Shown: positions 28,001-36,648 of the stretch, piece by piece
Numbering within the stretch: the stretch's first letter is position 1
Layout of the letters: every line of letters begins with the position of its first letter
NCBI GenBank assembly: GCA_023230565.1
Contig: JALNXD010000017.1
Span: 1 to 62,334 of the forward strand
Direction: 5' to 3'
Origin: Syntrophales bacterium
GTDB lineage: Bacteria > Desulfobacterota > Syntrophia > Syntrophales > UBA2210
Length of the DNA: 62,334 bases
Position numbers and translations under genes: made by a program
The notes under the pieces: model-generated
The model's input: only the letters and a program-made list of their open reading frames with translations
Database searches by the model: none
Told to the model about the DNA's origin: nothing

Positions 28001-28520
28001 GCTTTCATCACTTTCAGACGGCTCATCCGTTTGCCTTTGCGGAGTAACAAGCAATATCCGGGAGATTTCTACCCGAAAAAAAGAAACAATGGCGTATGCG
28101 ACACTGGATGATATGAAGGGTCTTTTTACTGTTATCATTTTTCCTGATTTGTACAGAAACGCATATGATTGTATTCATGGCGATCAGCCTCTTTTCATAA
28201 AAGGCAAAATAGATGCAGGTGAGGAAGAAGCTAAAGTCATAGCAGAGGAAATTTCAGCTATCGACGAGGTTTCCGTAAATCCCTTTTCCTCTGTTCACTT
28301 CACGATAGATCTTGAATCCAATGGTGAAATTGCACTCAAGGATCTTAAAGGCATGCTTGAACTTCATAAGGGAACATCGCCTGCGTATTTGCATTTATTA
28401 TCCAACAGCCATTCAGAAATTATAATTTACCTTGGAGATAAGTACAGGGTGGAGATAACCGAAACAATAAAAACCGAAGCCGAAAGACTGCTCGGAGCCG
28501 GATCTACTCTTTTCCTTTAA
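25077..28520 (+). CDS. dnaE: DNA polymerase III alpha subunit
   Basis: The replicative polymerase catalytic subunit, 1147 residues and full length. An N-terminal PHP domain begins FVHLHVHTQYSLLDGA. The polymerase palm shows GPGRGSAAGSLVAC and MPDIDTDF (the catalytic Asp pair), then YQEQVMQI and FNKSHSTAYA. An HhH region and a C-terminal OB fold (VCLCGVTSNIREI) follow. The ribosome-binding site is weak. It sits 9 nt after guaB and 2 nt before the UPF0280 gene, so the three probably form one transcript. Confidence 0.97.
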   Translation: MKHSDFVHLHVHTQYSLLDGAIRLDDLFKKAKEYRMPAVAMTDHGNMFGAVDFYQKAHACGIKPIIGCELYVALKDRFDKSSTESGDNFRHLVVLAKNETGYKNLMKLTSAGFLEGFYYKPRVDKKLLSENSEGLIATSACLNGEVAHLILSKKPKEAERAAAELREIFGVDNFFLELMENGLAEQKTANAELLKLSKKMSIPPVATNDCHYLNREDAEAHEILLCIQTGKTVDDTARMRFQSDEFFFKSPQEMINNFNYCPESVENTLIIAERCNLFLDFNQVYLPHFELESGVTADDYLKKLAREGLERLFPSIASGADEKVREAYRHRLESELEIIKSMGFPGYFLIVQDFINYAKKNNIPVGPGRGSAAGSLVACALGITSIDPIRYGLFFERFLNPDRMSMPDIDTDFCIEGRDDIIRYVTEKYGSDKVCQIITFGKMQAKGVVRDVGRALNIPYGEVDRIAKLIPNTLNISLDEAVKREPRLSEEIKSNPAVHKLISLSKSLEGLNRHASTHAAGVVISDVPLVERVPLFKGAKNDDVVTQYSMNDLQSAGLTKFDFLGLKTLTVIKNTIRFIEQGKGIKILLETIPLDDPETYSLLSSGHTDGVFQLESSGMKDILLSMKPDCIEDLIALIALYRPGPMSMVPDFIARKQGKQKIVYETSELETILKETYGVILYQEQVMQIASLIGNYTLAEADNLRRVMSKKKVSDMEREKPKFLAGAKKNKIPEIKSKKIWEQMETFAEYGFNKSHSTAYAVISFHTAYLKAHYPVEFMASLLTSEKNNRDNIIKYISECRDMGINVLPPDINESFKDFSVTADGNIRFGLAAVKNVGEGAVDSIIESRTEKFSSFQDFCSRLDLRKVNKKVLESLIKCGIFDSLEANRNRLMSGYETIVDFAQKFQREKMSGQISLFDTHSSLETEPLLADAPEWDRDQMLSYEKEMLGFYVTGHPLLKYADTIKILSTANSETLSSLSDGSSVCLCGVTSNIREISTRKKETMAYATLDDMKGLFTVIIFPDLYRNAYDCIHGDQPLFIKGKIDAGEEEAKVIAEEISAIDEVSVNPFSSVHFTIDLESNGEIALKDLKGMLELHKGTSPAYLHLLSNSHSEIIIYLGDKYRVEITETIKTEAERLLGAGSTLFL

Positions 28521-28522
28521 TT

Positions 28523-29254
28523 ATGGGTCCTTATACCATACGAACATACCGACATTCAGTATCATCTTCAGGATATCATACGAATTTTCAAATCAAGGTG
28601 AGGGAAACGGATCTTTTTATACGTGCCGATTCCGACCTCTCGGATCTCGCGTTCAAATCTGTCTTCAGGCATCGTGGATTTCTTGAAGCGTATATTAAAA
28701 TGAACCCTGAATTCAGTTCGTCATTTATTCCTCTTGCGTACGACAGATTTGCGCCTGCAATTGTTCAGCAGATGCTGAATGCCGGCCGTTCAGCCGGTGT
28801 CGGTCCAATGGCGTCGGTTGCAGGTGCTATTTCACAAAAGGTGGGCATTGATCTTCTCCAGCATACCAAAAATGTAATCATAGAAAACGGTGGTGACATA
28901 TTTGCTGCAGTTGAAAAAGAAAAAAAATTGCACATTTCAGTTTTTGCAGGATATTCTCCTTTAAGTAACAAGGTCTCCTTGAAAATAAAGGGCAGCGATA
29001 CACCTGTCGGCGTATGCACTTCATCAGGAACTGTCGGAGGTTCATTCAGCTTCGGAACAGCAGATGCAATTACTATTATCTCAGAAGATGCAGCGCTTGC
29101 CGATGCAGTCGCCACGGCTGCCTGCAATGTGGTAAAAAGTAAAGCGGATATACCGAAGGCAATACAAATTGCACAGCGAACCGGTGGAGTAAAAGGTGTA
29201 CTTGCGATAAAGGATGATCAAATGGGCGTGTGGGGAGATATCGAACTGGAATAA
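28523..29254 (+). CDS. UPF0280 family protein (ApbE-like fold)
   Basis: A 243-residue protein with YDRFAPAIVQQML, GVGPMASVAGAIS, NVIIENGGDIF and CTSSGTVGGSFSFG-ADAITI. This conserved set is typical of UPF0280, distantly related to the flavin transferase ApbE. Members occur mainly in anaerobes and methanogens. Biochemical function unknown. It starts 2 nt after dnaE, implying co-transcription with a replication gene, which may be incidental. Confidence 0.85.
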   Translation: MGPYTIRTYRHSVSSSGYHTNFQIKVRETDLFIRADSDLSDLAFKSVFRHRGFLEAYIKMNPEFSSSFIPLAYDRFAPAIVQQMLNAGRSAGVGPMASVAGAISQKVGIDLLQHTKNVIIENGGDIFAAVEKEKKLHISVFAGYSPLSNKVSLKIKGSDTPVGVCTSSGTVGGSFSFGTADAITIISEDAALADAVATAACNVVKSKADIPKAIQIAQRTGGVKGVLAIKDDQMGVWGDIELE

Positions 29255-29318
29255 GCGGATTTCATCATCTGGACATATTGGTTTACATAACATATCTTAT
29301 CGGACTTAAATTTAAAGG

Positions 29319-29347
29319 TTCAGGGGGGCGCCACTGGTCACCCTGAA
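29319..29347. terminator. Hairpin between convergent genes
   Basis: TTCAGGG (29319-29325) pairs with CCCTGAA (29341-29347) between the UPF0280 gene and the hydrolase gene, overlapping the last codons of the latter. No strong T-run flanks it on either strand, so terminator activity is only suggested by position. Confidence 0.3.
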
Positions 29348-30246
29348 AGAAACGAGTGCACAACTTCGGCCATTTCCCTGGTTCGAAGATATCCATATGA
29401 TTTATGCGGATTTTTCCTGCCCTCACACTCATACGTATTGGAAACGGGGATATCTTTTACGGCAATGCTGCACGTGTTTCTGCCGTAGAAATCATCAAGA
29501 CAATAATGAACCGCTATCATATCCTCAGGGTCGAAAAGATTTATCCATTCTTTTTGTACCGAATCGGGAACGCAGGGTTTGGCCAGGCAGGTTCCCGCCT
29601 TTTTCATTTCGGCCAGAATTTTACCGAAGACAACAGGAAATCCCAAGGGAGATCCGATCGTCACAAGGGTATCGATTTTTAAATCCTCCGACTGAGTCAG
29701 CACGTCGTAGGCAATTATTGAACCCATCGAATGGGCGATGAGGAGAATTTTATCATCCCGATTTCGATTCAGTTCACGCACAAGGCGATTTCTTATGGCG
29801 CATTTGGCCTGTATTCCGGCATATCTGCCCGTCAGGCATTCTGTCCCGAAATAGAATGCCAGTTCGCTGAAGTAGCGTCTGATCATCAGATCGGTAAGAC
29901 TTTCAAAATTGACCACCATATCACCGTTGAGAAAAAGGTCGTTCATATGTTCGGCAATAAATTTGGCCACTTTCGTTCTTACCGTATGTGTCTTATGTTT
30001 TTTAGTTGTAATACCAGGCACATAGGGTTCATCATCGTAGCGCGGCGATGAACGGTTCTCCTCATCCGGATCATAGGGCACCGGGTGCATGAGATCGGCC
30101 CAGTACACCATTTTAAACCGGAAGGGCCGCCAGGGATAACCGAAAATCCTGAAGCCTTCGTTGAGGGACTTTTTCCAGTACCGCTGAAGAACAGGCGCCG
30201 GCGCCTTATTACCCAGGCCGTGTATGCCTAATACAATCTTCGACAT
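29338..30246 (-). CDS. Alpha/beta-hydrolase fold protein
   Basis: About 302 residues. It starts IVLGIHGLGN, the oxyanion-hole region of alpha/beta hydrolases, and has a nucleophile elbow AHSMGS (Ser near residue 173), then VTIGSPLGFPV. An Asp in FDPEDMIAVHY and a late His complete a plausible triad. No signal peptide, so probably cytosolic. Start ATG 30246 follows a purine-rich GGGGAAGGGGAT; an adjacent GTG at 30249 is equivalent. It lies 26 nt after the nitroreductase gene and is likely co-transcribed. Substrate unknown (esterase, lipase or similar). Confidence 0.8.
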   Translation of the reverse strand: MSKIVLGIHGLGNKAPAPVLQRYWKKSLNEGFRIFGYPWRPFRFKMVYWADLMHPVPYDPDEENRSSPRYDDEPYVPGITTKKHKTHTVRTKVAKFIAEHMNDLFLNGDMVVNFESLTDLMIRRYFSELAFYFGTECLTGRYAGIQAKCAIRNRLVRELNRNRDDKILLIAHSMGSIIAYDVLTQSEDLKIDTLVTIGSPLGFPVVFGKILAEMKKAGTCLAKPCVPDSVQKEWINLFDPEDMIAVHYCLDDFYGRNTCSIAVKDIPVSNTYECEGRKNPHKSYGYLRTREMAEVVHSFLSG

Positions 30247-30272
30247 CACAGATCCCCTTCCCCGGTTGCCTC

Positions 30273-30938
30273 TTATTCAGTGTAGCGTACAAATTCCTCC
30301 ATACTGCCCCTCGTTCTGTCGAAAGAATTTACCGGATTGTCCTTATCAGGCCATCCCAGGGCCACACCGACGACAATCCTTTTAGAATCGGAGATTTCGA
30401 AAAGTTCCCGGATCAGGTCGGGATACTGGACGGCCGCAGCCATTATACAAGTGCCCAACCCCCGCTCTTGAGCAAGAAGGCACAATGTCTGTACATAAAG
30501 CCCCACATCAAGCATGGAATACTCGAGGGCGACCCCTTTGTCCGTCATGATCAGGATCAGAACAGGCGCATTGAAAAGTTTCATCATTTCGCCCGTAAAG
30601 TTGTTCCTCGCTTCCTTGTCGGCCCTCGCTATCGAAAGGGATTCAAGAGTGCGTTTGCCGATGTCTCGATAGCGGTTTTTATTGATTTCAGGCCATTCTT
30701 CGGGCATGGCAATTTCGGGGTTCGGGCTTTTTCCTGAAAAGGCTGCATTCCTGTTTTTTTCCTTGAAGATATCCAGCTTATCCCCTGTTATTACGAGTAC
30801 TTCCCAAGGTTGAGTATTTCCCCAGGAAGGAGACCAGCGGGCATCGGAAAGAATCGCGTCCATTATTTCTTTTTTCACTTCTCCGGATAAAAACGAACGG
30901 ATACTGCGGCGGGTTCTTATTGCATCCTTAAGCTCCAT
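30273..30938 (-). CDS. Nitroreductase family flavoprotein
   Basis: An FMN-dependent oxidoreductase of 221 residues. The N-terminal RTRRSIRSF binds FMN phosphate. WSPSWGNTQPWEV, LDVGLYVQTLCLLAQERGLGTC and VVGVALGWPD complete the nitroreductase pattern. Such enzymes reduce nitro groups, quinones or flavins with NAD(P)H. It is upstream of, and probably co-transcribed with, the alpha/beta hydrolase. Physiological substrate unknown. Confidence 0.9.
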   Translation of the reverse strand: MELKDAIRTRRSIRSFLSGEVKKEIMDAILSDARWSPSWGNTQPWEVLVITGDKLDIFKEKNRNAAFSGKSPNPEIAMPEEWPEINKNRYRDIGKRTLESLSIARADKEARNNFTGEMMKLFNAPVLILIMTDKGVALEYSMLDVGLYVQTLCLLAQERGLGTCIMAAAVQYPDLIRELFEISDSKRIVVGVALGWPDKDNPVNSFDRTRGSMEEFVRYTE

Positions 30939-31308
30939 ACATACTCCTTTCTTTTGTTTTCTAAGGTTCTGAAGATGCGAAACGCTGAAGCGAACTATGT
31001 ATTTCGAATCTGCAGATCTTTTTATAGTATTTCGGCCTGATTTTTTCCACTATTAATAAATGCTCAAGTCCTCATGCCAGTCGAAGCGTCACTATACATG
31101 AAGTTAGCGAAGACTTCACATACTTGTTCTTTGTAAATTACACCATGAGGTTTTGACAGCAAATCAGCTGTGTGCATTTGAAAAAAGAGGGGCTTTTTTC
31201 ATTCAGGTTTTTCTTTTTGCTCTCCTGTGGTATAGACTTGTCGCATGCATCCTGAATAAGAAATAAAATACTCGATAAATCGGTAAGATATCTTCTGCAG
31301 AGTTACAA
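30939..31308. other. Divergent intergenic region
   Basis: 370 bp between the nitroreductase (-) and PBP1b (+). It must hold both promoters. TTGACA at 31153 and TATAGA at 31231 are present but lack well-placed partners. A small stem TGAAGT/ACTTCA (31099-31118) is visible. No small gene or RNA was recognised. Confidence 0.5.
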
Positions 31309-33633
31309 ATGAAAACCAAATCAAAGAAAAAAGCGCGATTTTTCAGAAATGTAATGCTATCGGCGCTGACCGCGACAGTCCTTGTAATAATTGCATCTCT
31401 TTTCTACTGCTATCTGCTTTCAATACACATCGACGAGCGGTTTTCGGGCAGGAGATGGAGCATACCCTCAAGGGTCTATTCGGACAGTGTCATTTTATAT
31501 CCCGGTCAGAAGCTGAATCAGGAATCTTTCGATGCCAGGCTCAAACGTCTGGGATATCGGGAGGTGGAAGACGAGCCGGAACACAAGGGCGAACTGCGTC
31601 GAAAAGGAAAAATTCTCGAAATTTATCTCCATGATCTGAAAATTCCTTCCGGAAACAGAGAGGGATACCGTGCAAAGATACGCTTTGATGAAAACAGGAT
31701 CAAATCGATCCAGAACAGCCTCGGTGAACCTGTGCCGATCCTGGAGCTGGACCCGGAAGAGATCATGCTCTTTTTCGGACCCGAGCGGGAGAGGCGGCAG
31801 CTGGTCGCGATCGGAGAAGTTCCCCCCCACATGATCCATGCGGTGCTCGCGGCGGAAGACGACAATTTCTACAGGCATCGTGGAATGGATTTCCGCGGGA
31901 TTATGAGGGCTCTCTACGTGAATTTTCGCTCTTTGGGTGTTAAACAGGGGGGCTCTACTATTACCCAGCAGCTCGCCAAAAATTATTTTCTGACGCCTGA
32001 ACGTTCATTTCGCCGAAAATTCAAAGAACTTCTGATGTCCCTCACCATAGAGCTGATGTATGAAAAAAATGAAATCCTGGAAATATATCTTAATGAAATC
32101 TACATGGGACAGAAGGGAACTGTTGCTGTCAACGGCCTCGGCGAAGCGGCCTCTTTTTATTTCGGCAAAAGGGTAAATGAACTCTCGGTTGCGGAAGCCG
32201 CGACAATAGCGGGTCTCATACGGGGGCCCAACAGGTATTCGCCGTATGCCGACGCGCTGCGCTGCAAGGAAAGGAGAAACGCCGTACTCGCGGCAATGAG
32301 AAATCACTACTGGATCGGCGAGGCAGAATTCCAAAGAGCAGCAAATGCGCCCGTTACCGCAGTGGGATACGAGGGCTACAACAAAAAGGCGCCTTATTTC
32401 ATTGATTATCTTGCCGGTCAGCTCACCGATTTGTATTCGCCGGATGATTTATCGAGCATGGGACTTTCGATCCATACGACTCTCGATATGGAGGTGCAGA
32501 TGGCCGCAGAAAAGGCCCTGGAAAAAGGTCTGGCCAGGCTGGAAAACCACAATCCTCTCTTGAAACGGGATGATCCGCAGGCGAAGCTGCAGGGAGCTGT
32601 CGTCGTGATGCAGCCCAGGACAGGGGCCATTCTGGCAATGGCGGGCGGAAGGGATTACAGCCAGAGCCAGTTCAACCGGGTGACACAAGCCAGACGCCAG
32701 CCGGGGAGCGCCTTCAAACCATTCGTTTATGCGGCCGCCCTTGATCACTTCACCCCGGCGTCATTATTGTCGAACATGCCCCGGATCTACGATTTCGATG
32801 GTGTCAAATGGGAGCCGAAAAATTATAAGGAATTCCCCCAGGAACAGGTAACGGTGAGGGCTGCCCTTTCCCATTCCATAAATCTGCCTACAGTGGACCT
32901 GGCCATGCGCACCGGTCTTACGCACATCAAAAGCAGCGCTATGAAATTCGGCTTTTCGAGCCTGGGCGCACCATACCCTTCGATGGCGCTGGGCGCATTG
33001 GATGTCATACCCCTCGAGCTGGCCCGGGCCTATTGTCCTTTTGCGGCCGACGGTATTCTCCCCTACCCTCTCTCCCTGAAAGAAGTAGCCGACGAAAAAG
33101 GCCGGATTTTGCAGCGCCGGCACATGACCGTGACTCAGGCAATTTCACCTGCAAAAGCCTTCCTCATGAGTTCGCTTTTACGTGACGCAGCCGAAGAGGG
33201 TACCGCCATGCCACTCAAGCAGTGGGGCATCACGTGCCCCGTGGGAGCGAAAACGGGCACGACCAACGATTTCAGGGATGCCTGGTTCGTGGGATTCACC
33301 CCCGATATTCTGGCGCTCGTATGGGTGGGATTCGATGACGGCACTTCTGTCGGCGCATCGGGAACGCGTGCGGCCCTGCCCATCTGGGCGGAGCTAATCA
33401 GATCGCTGCCGCAGTACGTTTCGGGAGACTGGTTTCAAACGCCCGAAGGCGTGGTTAAAAAGGTTATCTGCAGCGAATCAGGCCTTTTGGCGGTACGGGG
33501 GGGCTGTCCCTACCCGGTGGAGGAGTTCTTTCTTGCCGAAAACGCACCCTCAGATATGTGCCCACTGCACTTCGCACGAAATCCGATGAAAGAGGTAATT
33601 AATGAGATCAAAAGTTTTTTCAATCGATTTTAA
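31309..33633 (+). CDS. mrcB: Bifunctional penicillin-binding protein 1B (transglycosylase/transpeptidase)
   Basis: Polymerises and cross-links peptidoglycan. The 774-residue protein has an N-terminal membrane anchor (about residues 14-38) and a UB2H-like region (SRVYSDSVILYPGQKL). The GT51 domain has catalytic Glu in AAEDDNFYRHRGMD and QGGSTITQQLAKN. The transpeptidase domain has SxxK in PGSAFKPF, SxN in SHSINLP and KTGT in GAKTGTTNDF. The order and UB2H-like region favour PBP1b over PBP1a. Its 3' end overlaps the following lipoprotein gene by about 32 bp. Confidence 0.93.
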   Translation: MKTKSKKKARFFRNVMLSALTATVLVIIASLFYCYLLSIHIDERFSGRRWSIPSRVYSDSVILYPGQKLNQESFDARLKRLGYREVEDEPEHKGELRRKGKILEIYLHDLKIPSGNREGYRAKIRFDENRIKSIQNSLGEPVPILELDPEEIMLFFGPERERRQLVAIGEVPPHMIHAVLAAEDDNFYRHRGMDFRGIMRALYVNFRSLGVKQGGSTITQQLAKNYFLTPERSFRRKFKELLMSLTIELMYEKNEILEIYLNEIYMGQKGTVAVNGLGEAASFYFGKRVNELSVAEAATIAGLIRGPNRYSPYADALRCKERRNAVLAAMRNHYWIGEAEFQRAANAPVTAVGYEGYNKKAPYFIDYLAGQLTDLYSPDDLSSMGLSIHTTLDMEVQMAAEKALEKGLARLENHNPLLKRDDPQAKLQGAVVVMQPRTGAILAMAGGRDYSQSQFNRVTQARRQPGSAFKPFVYAAALDHFTPASLLSNMPRIYDFDGVKWEPKNYKEFPQEQVTVRAALSHSINLPTVDLAMRTGLTHIKSSAMKFGFSSLGAPYPSMALGALDVIPLELARAYCPFAADGILPYPLSLKEVADEKGRILQRRHMTVTQAISPAKAFLMSSLLRDAAEEGTAMPLKQWGITCPVGAKTGTTNDFRDAWFVGFTPDILALVWVGFDDGTSVGASGTRAALPIWAELIRSLPQYVSGDWFQTPEGVVKKVICSESGLLAVRGGCPYPVEEFFLAENAPSDMCPLHFARNPMKEVINEIKSFFNRF

Positions 33634-34162
33634 AAGTTCTTTTTTCATACATCCGGGCAGCCACCCGCCCCCTCATTACCGTGAGCGAAACCTGTGGAAA
33701 GTCTCCAGATCCTGCGTTTACCGAAATTTCAAGCTTTTCGCACTAGCCGCGGCCGCAGTCCTTCTCCTTTCTTCGTGCGGCCCCAGAATTATAACTCCCT
33801 CCCCTTCTCCCGAGCGCCGACCTGTTCCGAGAACAGCGCCTGCCCCAATACAGCATGGAACGGCTAAACCCGAACCGGAGGCGCCGCAGCCCCGAATAGT
33901 CGCCTCAATGCAGTTGATCGATCAGGCTAAAACCCTTTTAGAGCGAAATCGGCCTGACGCGGCTATTTCGCTTCTTGAACGGGCCGTGAGCATTTATCCC
34001 GCAAATGGCCTGAGCTTCTATTATCTTGCCGAGGCCTGGTTTATGAAAGGTAATAAGGACCAGGCGCGGGAATTCAACAGGCTGGCGATACGGCATTTTG
34101 GTAAAAATAGTGAATGGTCGACTGCCGTAAATGAGCAGAAAGAAAAAATCCTGAACAATTAA
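33602..34162 (+). CDS. TPR-containing lipoprotein
   Basis: 186 residues. A basic N-region precedes the hydrophobic stretch and lipobox ALAAAAVLLLSSC, giving a lipidated Cys near residue 59, which is long for a signal. A Pro-rich spacer follows, then about two TPR-like helices (IDQAKTLLERNRPDAAISLLERAVSIYP, LSFYYLAEAWFMKGNKDQA). ATG 33602 is supported by AGAGG upstream and overlaps the PBP1b gene by 32 bp; no ATG or GTG lies nearer the signal. This position suggests a PBP1b partner or activator, analogous in concept to LpoB but not recognisably homologous (inference). Confidence 0.75.
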   Translation: MRSKVFSIDFKSSFFIHPGSHPPPHYRERNLWKVSRSCVYRNFKLFALAAAAVLLLSSCGPRIITPSPSPERRPVPRTAPAPIQHGTAKPEPEAPQPRIVASMQLIDQAKTLLERNRPDAAISLLERAVSIYPANGLSFYYLAEAWFMKGNKDQAREFNRLAIRHFGKNSEWSTAVNEQKEKILNN

Positions 34163-34515
34163 CAGTGTTACCAATGCGCAAAGACAATCAATTACTTTTC
34201 ACACAAAAGCGCGTGCGTCGTACGTGACGATTATAGAATCAGTGTCCAATCAAGCCGTTATTATAATTGAAAGTAAATTGTAACCCCGGTTGAAGGGAGC
34301 TCCCGAGAAATATCTTTACAGCTGCTGTCAAAAGATCTATAAGAAACCATTTACCTTAAAGAAGAGATCGATCCCGGATAGACTCTCATTCTTACACGGA
34401 AATGAATCAGAAATTCAAACTCATGTGATCCCTCGTACATTCCATTGCGAATTTTTTTTGCGTGTTTCAGCCGTTTGATTTGTGAGGGATCTCGTATATC
34501 TGATAAGGAGGATCT
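34163..34515. other. Intergenic region upstream of the kaiC-like gene
   Basis: 353 bp, AT-rich in its first half, with no gene or clear promoter recognised. The only strong signal is the Shine-Dalgarno AAGGAGG 5 nt before the kaiC-like ATG. The promoter of the signalling cluster must lie here. Confidence 0.45.
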
Positions 34516-36240
34516 ATGGTCAGGGTAAACACAAAAGTGAAACCGGAACCGGAAAAATTCCCGGCACAGCTGGAGAAATCTATGAGCGGAATAACCGGTC
34601 TCGATGAAATCACCGGAGGAGGCCTGCCGAAAGGCCGCGCTACCTTGATCTGCGGCGGTCCCGGATCGGGAAAGATGCTTTTCGGGATGGAATTTCTTTT
34701 CCGTGGCGCGACGCAGTTTGATGAACCCGGCGTCTTCATGGCCTTTGAAGAAACCGCCGAAGAATTGACCGGAAATGTCGCGTCCCTGGGTTTCGATCTT
34801 GAAAAAGTTGCCGGCGAAGGAAAACTCCTGATAGATCATGTACGAGTCGAGAGAAACGAGATCGAGGAAACGGGGGAATACGACCTTGAGGGTCTTTTCA
34901 TCCGGCTGGGATATGCCATCGATTCAATCGGCGCAAAAAGGGTCGTCCTTGATACGATCGAATCCCTTTTTTCAGGTCTTTCGAATACAGGCGTTATCCG
35001 TGTCGAACTGAGGAGGCTTTTTCACTGGCTTAAAGACAAGGGAATGACCACTATCATTACAGGCGAACAGGGATCGGGATCGCTCACCAGAGAAGGGCTT
35101 GAGGAATATGTCTCCGATTGCGTCATTTTCCTCGACCACAGGGTCAGCAATCAGATCTCCACGAGAAGGCTCCGCATCGTCAAATACCGTGGTTCGACTC
35201 ATGGAACGAACGAGTTTCCCTTCCTGATCGACGAAGACGGCATACGCGTGCTGCCCATCACTTCTCTCGGTTTGAAGCATGCGGTTTCGGACGAACGGAT
35301 TTCAACCGGGATATCGAGGCTTGACGGCATGCTGGGCGGCAGTGGCTATTACCGCGGAAGCACGATTCTGGTTTCCGGCACGGCGGGCACCGGCAAGACA
35401 AGCATTGCCGGTCATTTTGCCGACGCCTCCTGCAGACGGGGCGAAAAAGCCCTCTTTTTCGCATTCGAAGAATCCCCGGCCCAGATAGTTCGCAACCTTC
35501 GGTCCATCGGCATAGATTTGAAACCATGGCTTGACAAGGACCTTCTTTTCATTCATGCAGAACGGCCGACGCTCTATGGTCTGGAGGCACATCTTGCGGT
35601 GCTTCATAAAGTGATCCAGAAATCAAATCCTTCTATTGTCATAATCGATCCTATCTCAAATCTTACTGCGGTCGGAAGCCAGTCTGAAATCAAATCCATG
35701 CTGATCCGCATCATAGATCAGCTAAAATCATATAATATCACCACGTTGTGCACCAGCCTGACCACACACGACCGCAGTCTGGAAACCACCGAGGTGGGCA
35801 TCTCCTCTCTGGCCGATACGTGGCTGCTCCTTCGGGATATCGAGTCCGCCGGCGAGAGAAACCGGGGAATTTATGTCCTCAAATCACGAGGCATGGCCCA
35901 TTCGAACCAGATACGGGAGTTCCTCCTCACCGACCACGGTATCGATCTGCTCGACGTCTATGTGGGGCCTGCGGGTGTACTGACCGGTTCAGCCCGTTTA
36001 TCTAGTGAAGAACAGGAGAGATCGAATATTCTGCTTCGTCAGCAGGAGATCGAGCGCCGTAAATCGCGTCTTGAAAGAAGACGAAAGAAACTGGAAACAC
36101 AAATAGAGTCCCTGCGCGCTGAATTCAAGGCGGAAGAAGAGGAACTGAAGAGCTATATGGAACAGGAAGACATCCGCACGGTTACAATCAACAGGCAGCG
36201 GAAGGCAATGGCTGAAATAAGAAAGGCCGATACAGATTAA
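34516..36240 (+). CDS. kaiC: KaiC-like double-domain RecA-type ATPase
   Basis: 574 residues with two KaiC domains. CI starts GITGLDEITGGGLPKGRATL and has the P-loop GGPGSGKM (47-54), where Met replaces the usual Thr/Ser, and the catalytic Glu pair E78-E79. CII has a canonical P-loop GTAGTGKT (288-295) and Glu pair E318-E319. The segment ISSLADT (429-435) aligns with ISTITDT of Synechococcus KaiC, placing Ser430-Ser431 at the two autophosphorylation sites. A charged coiled coil follows (about 500-570). It heads a kaiC-kaiB-kaiB-kinase cluster without kaiA, so it is more likely a stress or timing switch than a full clock (inference). Confidence 0.92.
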   Translation: MVRVNTKVKPEPEKFPAQLEKSMSGITGLDEITGGGLPKGRATLICGGPGSGKMLFGMEFLFRGATQFDEPGVFMAFEETAEELTGNVASLGFDLEKVAGEGKLLIDHVRVERNEIEETGEYDLEGLFIRLGYAIDSIGAKRVVLDTIESLFSGLSNTGVIRVELRRLFHWLKDKGMTTIITGEQGSGSLTREGLEEYVSDCVIFLDHRVSNQISTRRLRIVKYRGSTHGTNEFPFLIDEDGIRVLPITSLGLKHAVSDERISTGISRLDGMLGGSGYYRGSTILVSGTAGTGKTSIAGHFADASCRRGEKALFFAFEESPAQIVRNLRSIGIDLKPWLDKDLLFIHAERPTLYGLEAHLAVLHKVIQKSNPSIVIIDPISNLTAVGSQSEIKSMLIRIIDQLKSYNITTLCTSLTTHDRSLETTEVGISSLADTWLLLRDIESAGERNRGIYVLKSRGMAHSNQIREFLLTDHGIDLLDVYVGPAGVLTGSARLSSEEQERSNILLRQQEIERRKSRLERRRKKLETQIESLRAEFKAEEEELKSYMEQEDIRTVTINRQRKAMAEIRKADTD

Positions 36241-36282
36241 AAATCGCACGTTATACGCAGATAAGAGGAAAACAGAAGATAT

Positions 36283-36603
36283 ATGGAAGGACCTGAAAAA
36301 AACTCTGAAAAAGAAGATACAGCAGTTGAAACCTGGGATTTGCGGCTGTATGTGGCGGGGCATACCGATAAATCGGCAGCGGCGCTGAGCAACCTGAAAA
36401 AAATCTGTGAAGAGCACCTGAAGGGAAAGTATCACATTGAAGTCATCGATCTTGTTAAAAATCCGCAGCTCGCACAGGGGGATCAGATCTTTGCAGTTCC
36501 GACGCTGGTGAGGAAACTGCCACCGCCCTTGAAAAAGATAATCGGAGATCTCTCGAATACAGTTAAAGTTCTTGTAGGGCTCGATCTTCGCCCCAGAAAC
36601 TAA
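36283..36603 (+). CDS. kaiB: KaiB-like protein 1
   Basis: A 106-residue thioredoxin-fold protein of the KaiB family. It has LRLYVAGHTDKSAAALSNLKKICEEHL, YHIEVIDLVKNPQLAQGDQIFAVPTLVRKLPPP and KIIGDLSNTVKVLVGLDL. These are the residues conserved between KaiB and KaiB-like domains of SasA-type kinases. An acidic 15-residue N-terminal extension is present. It lies 42 nt after the kaiC-like gene and 45 nt before the second KaiB. The expected partner is the KaiC ring encoded upstream. Confidence 0.92.
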   Translation: MEGPEKNSEKEDTAVETWDLRLYVAGHTDKSAAALSNLKKICEEHLKGKYHIEVIDLVKNPQLAQGDQIFAVPTLVRKLPPPLKKIIGDLSNTVKVLVGLDLRPRN

Positions 36604-36648
36604 TTATTGGCACAGGCAGACATGTTGAAGGCGTTAAGGAGAGTGACC

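Noticed and set aside
34163..34515. A kaiA gene or other clock input gene before kaiC
   Set aside because: No open frame with a credible start or KaiA-like sequence is present in the gap, and none follows the second kaiB.
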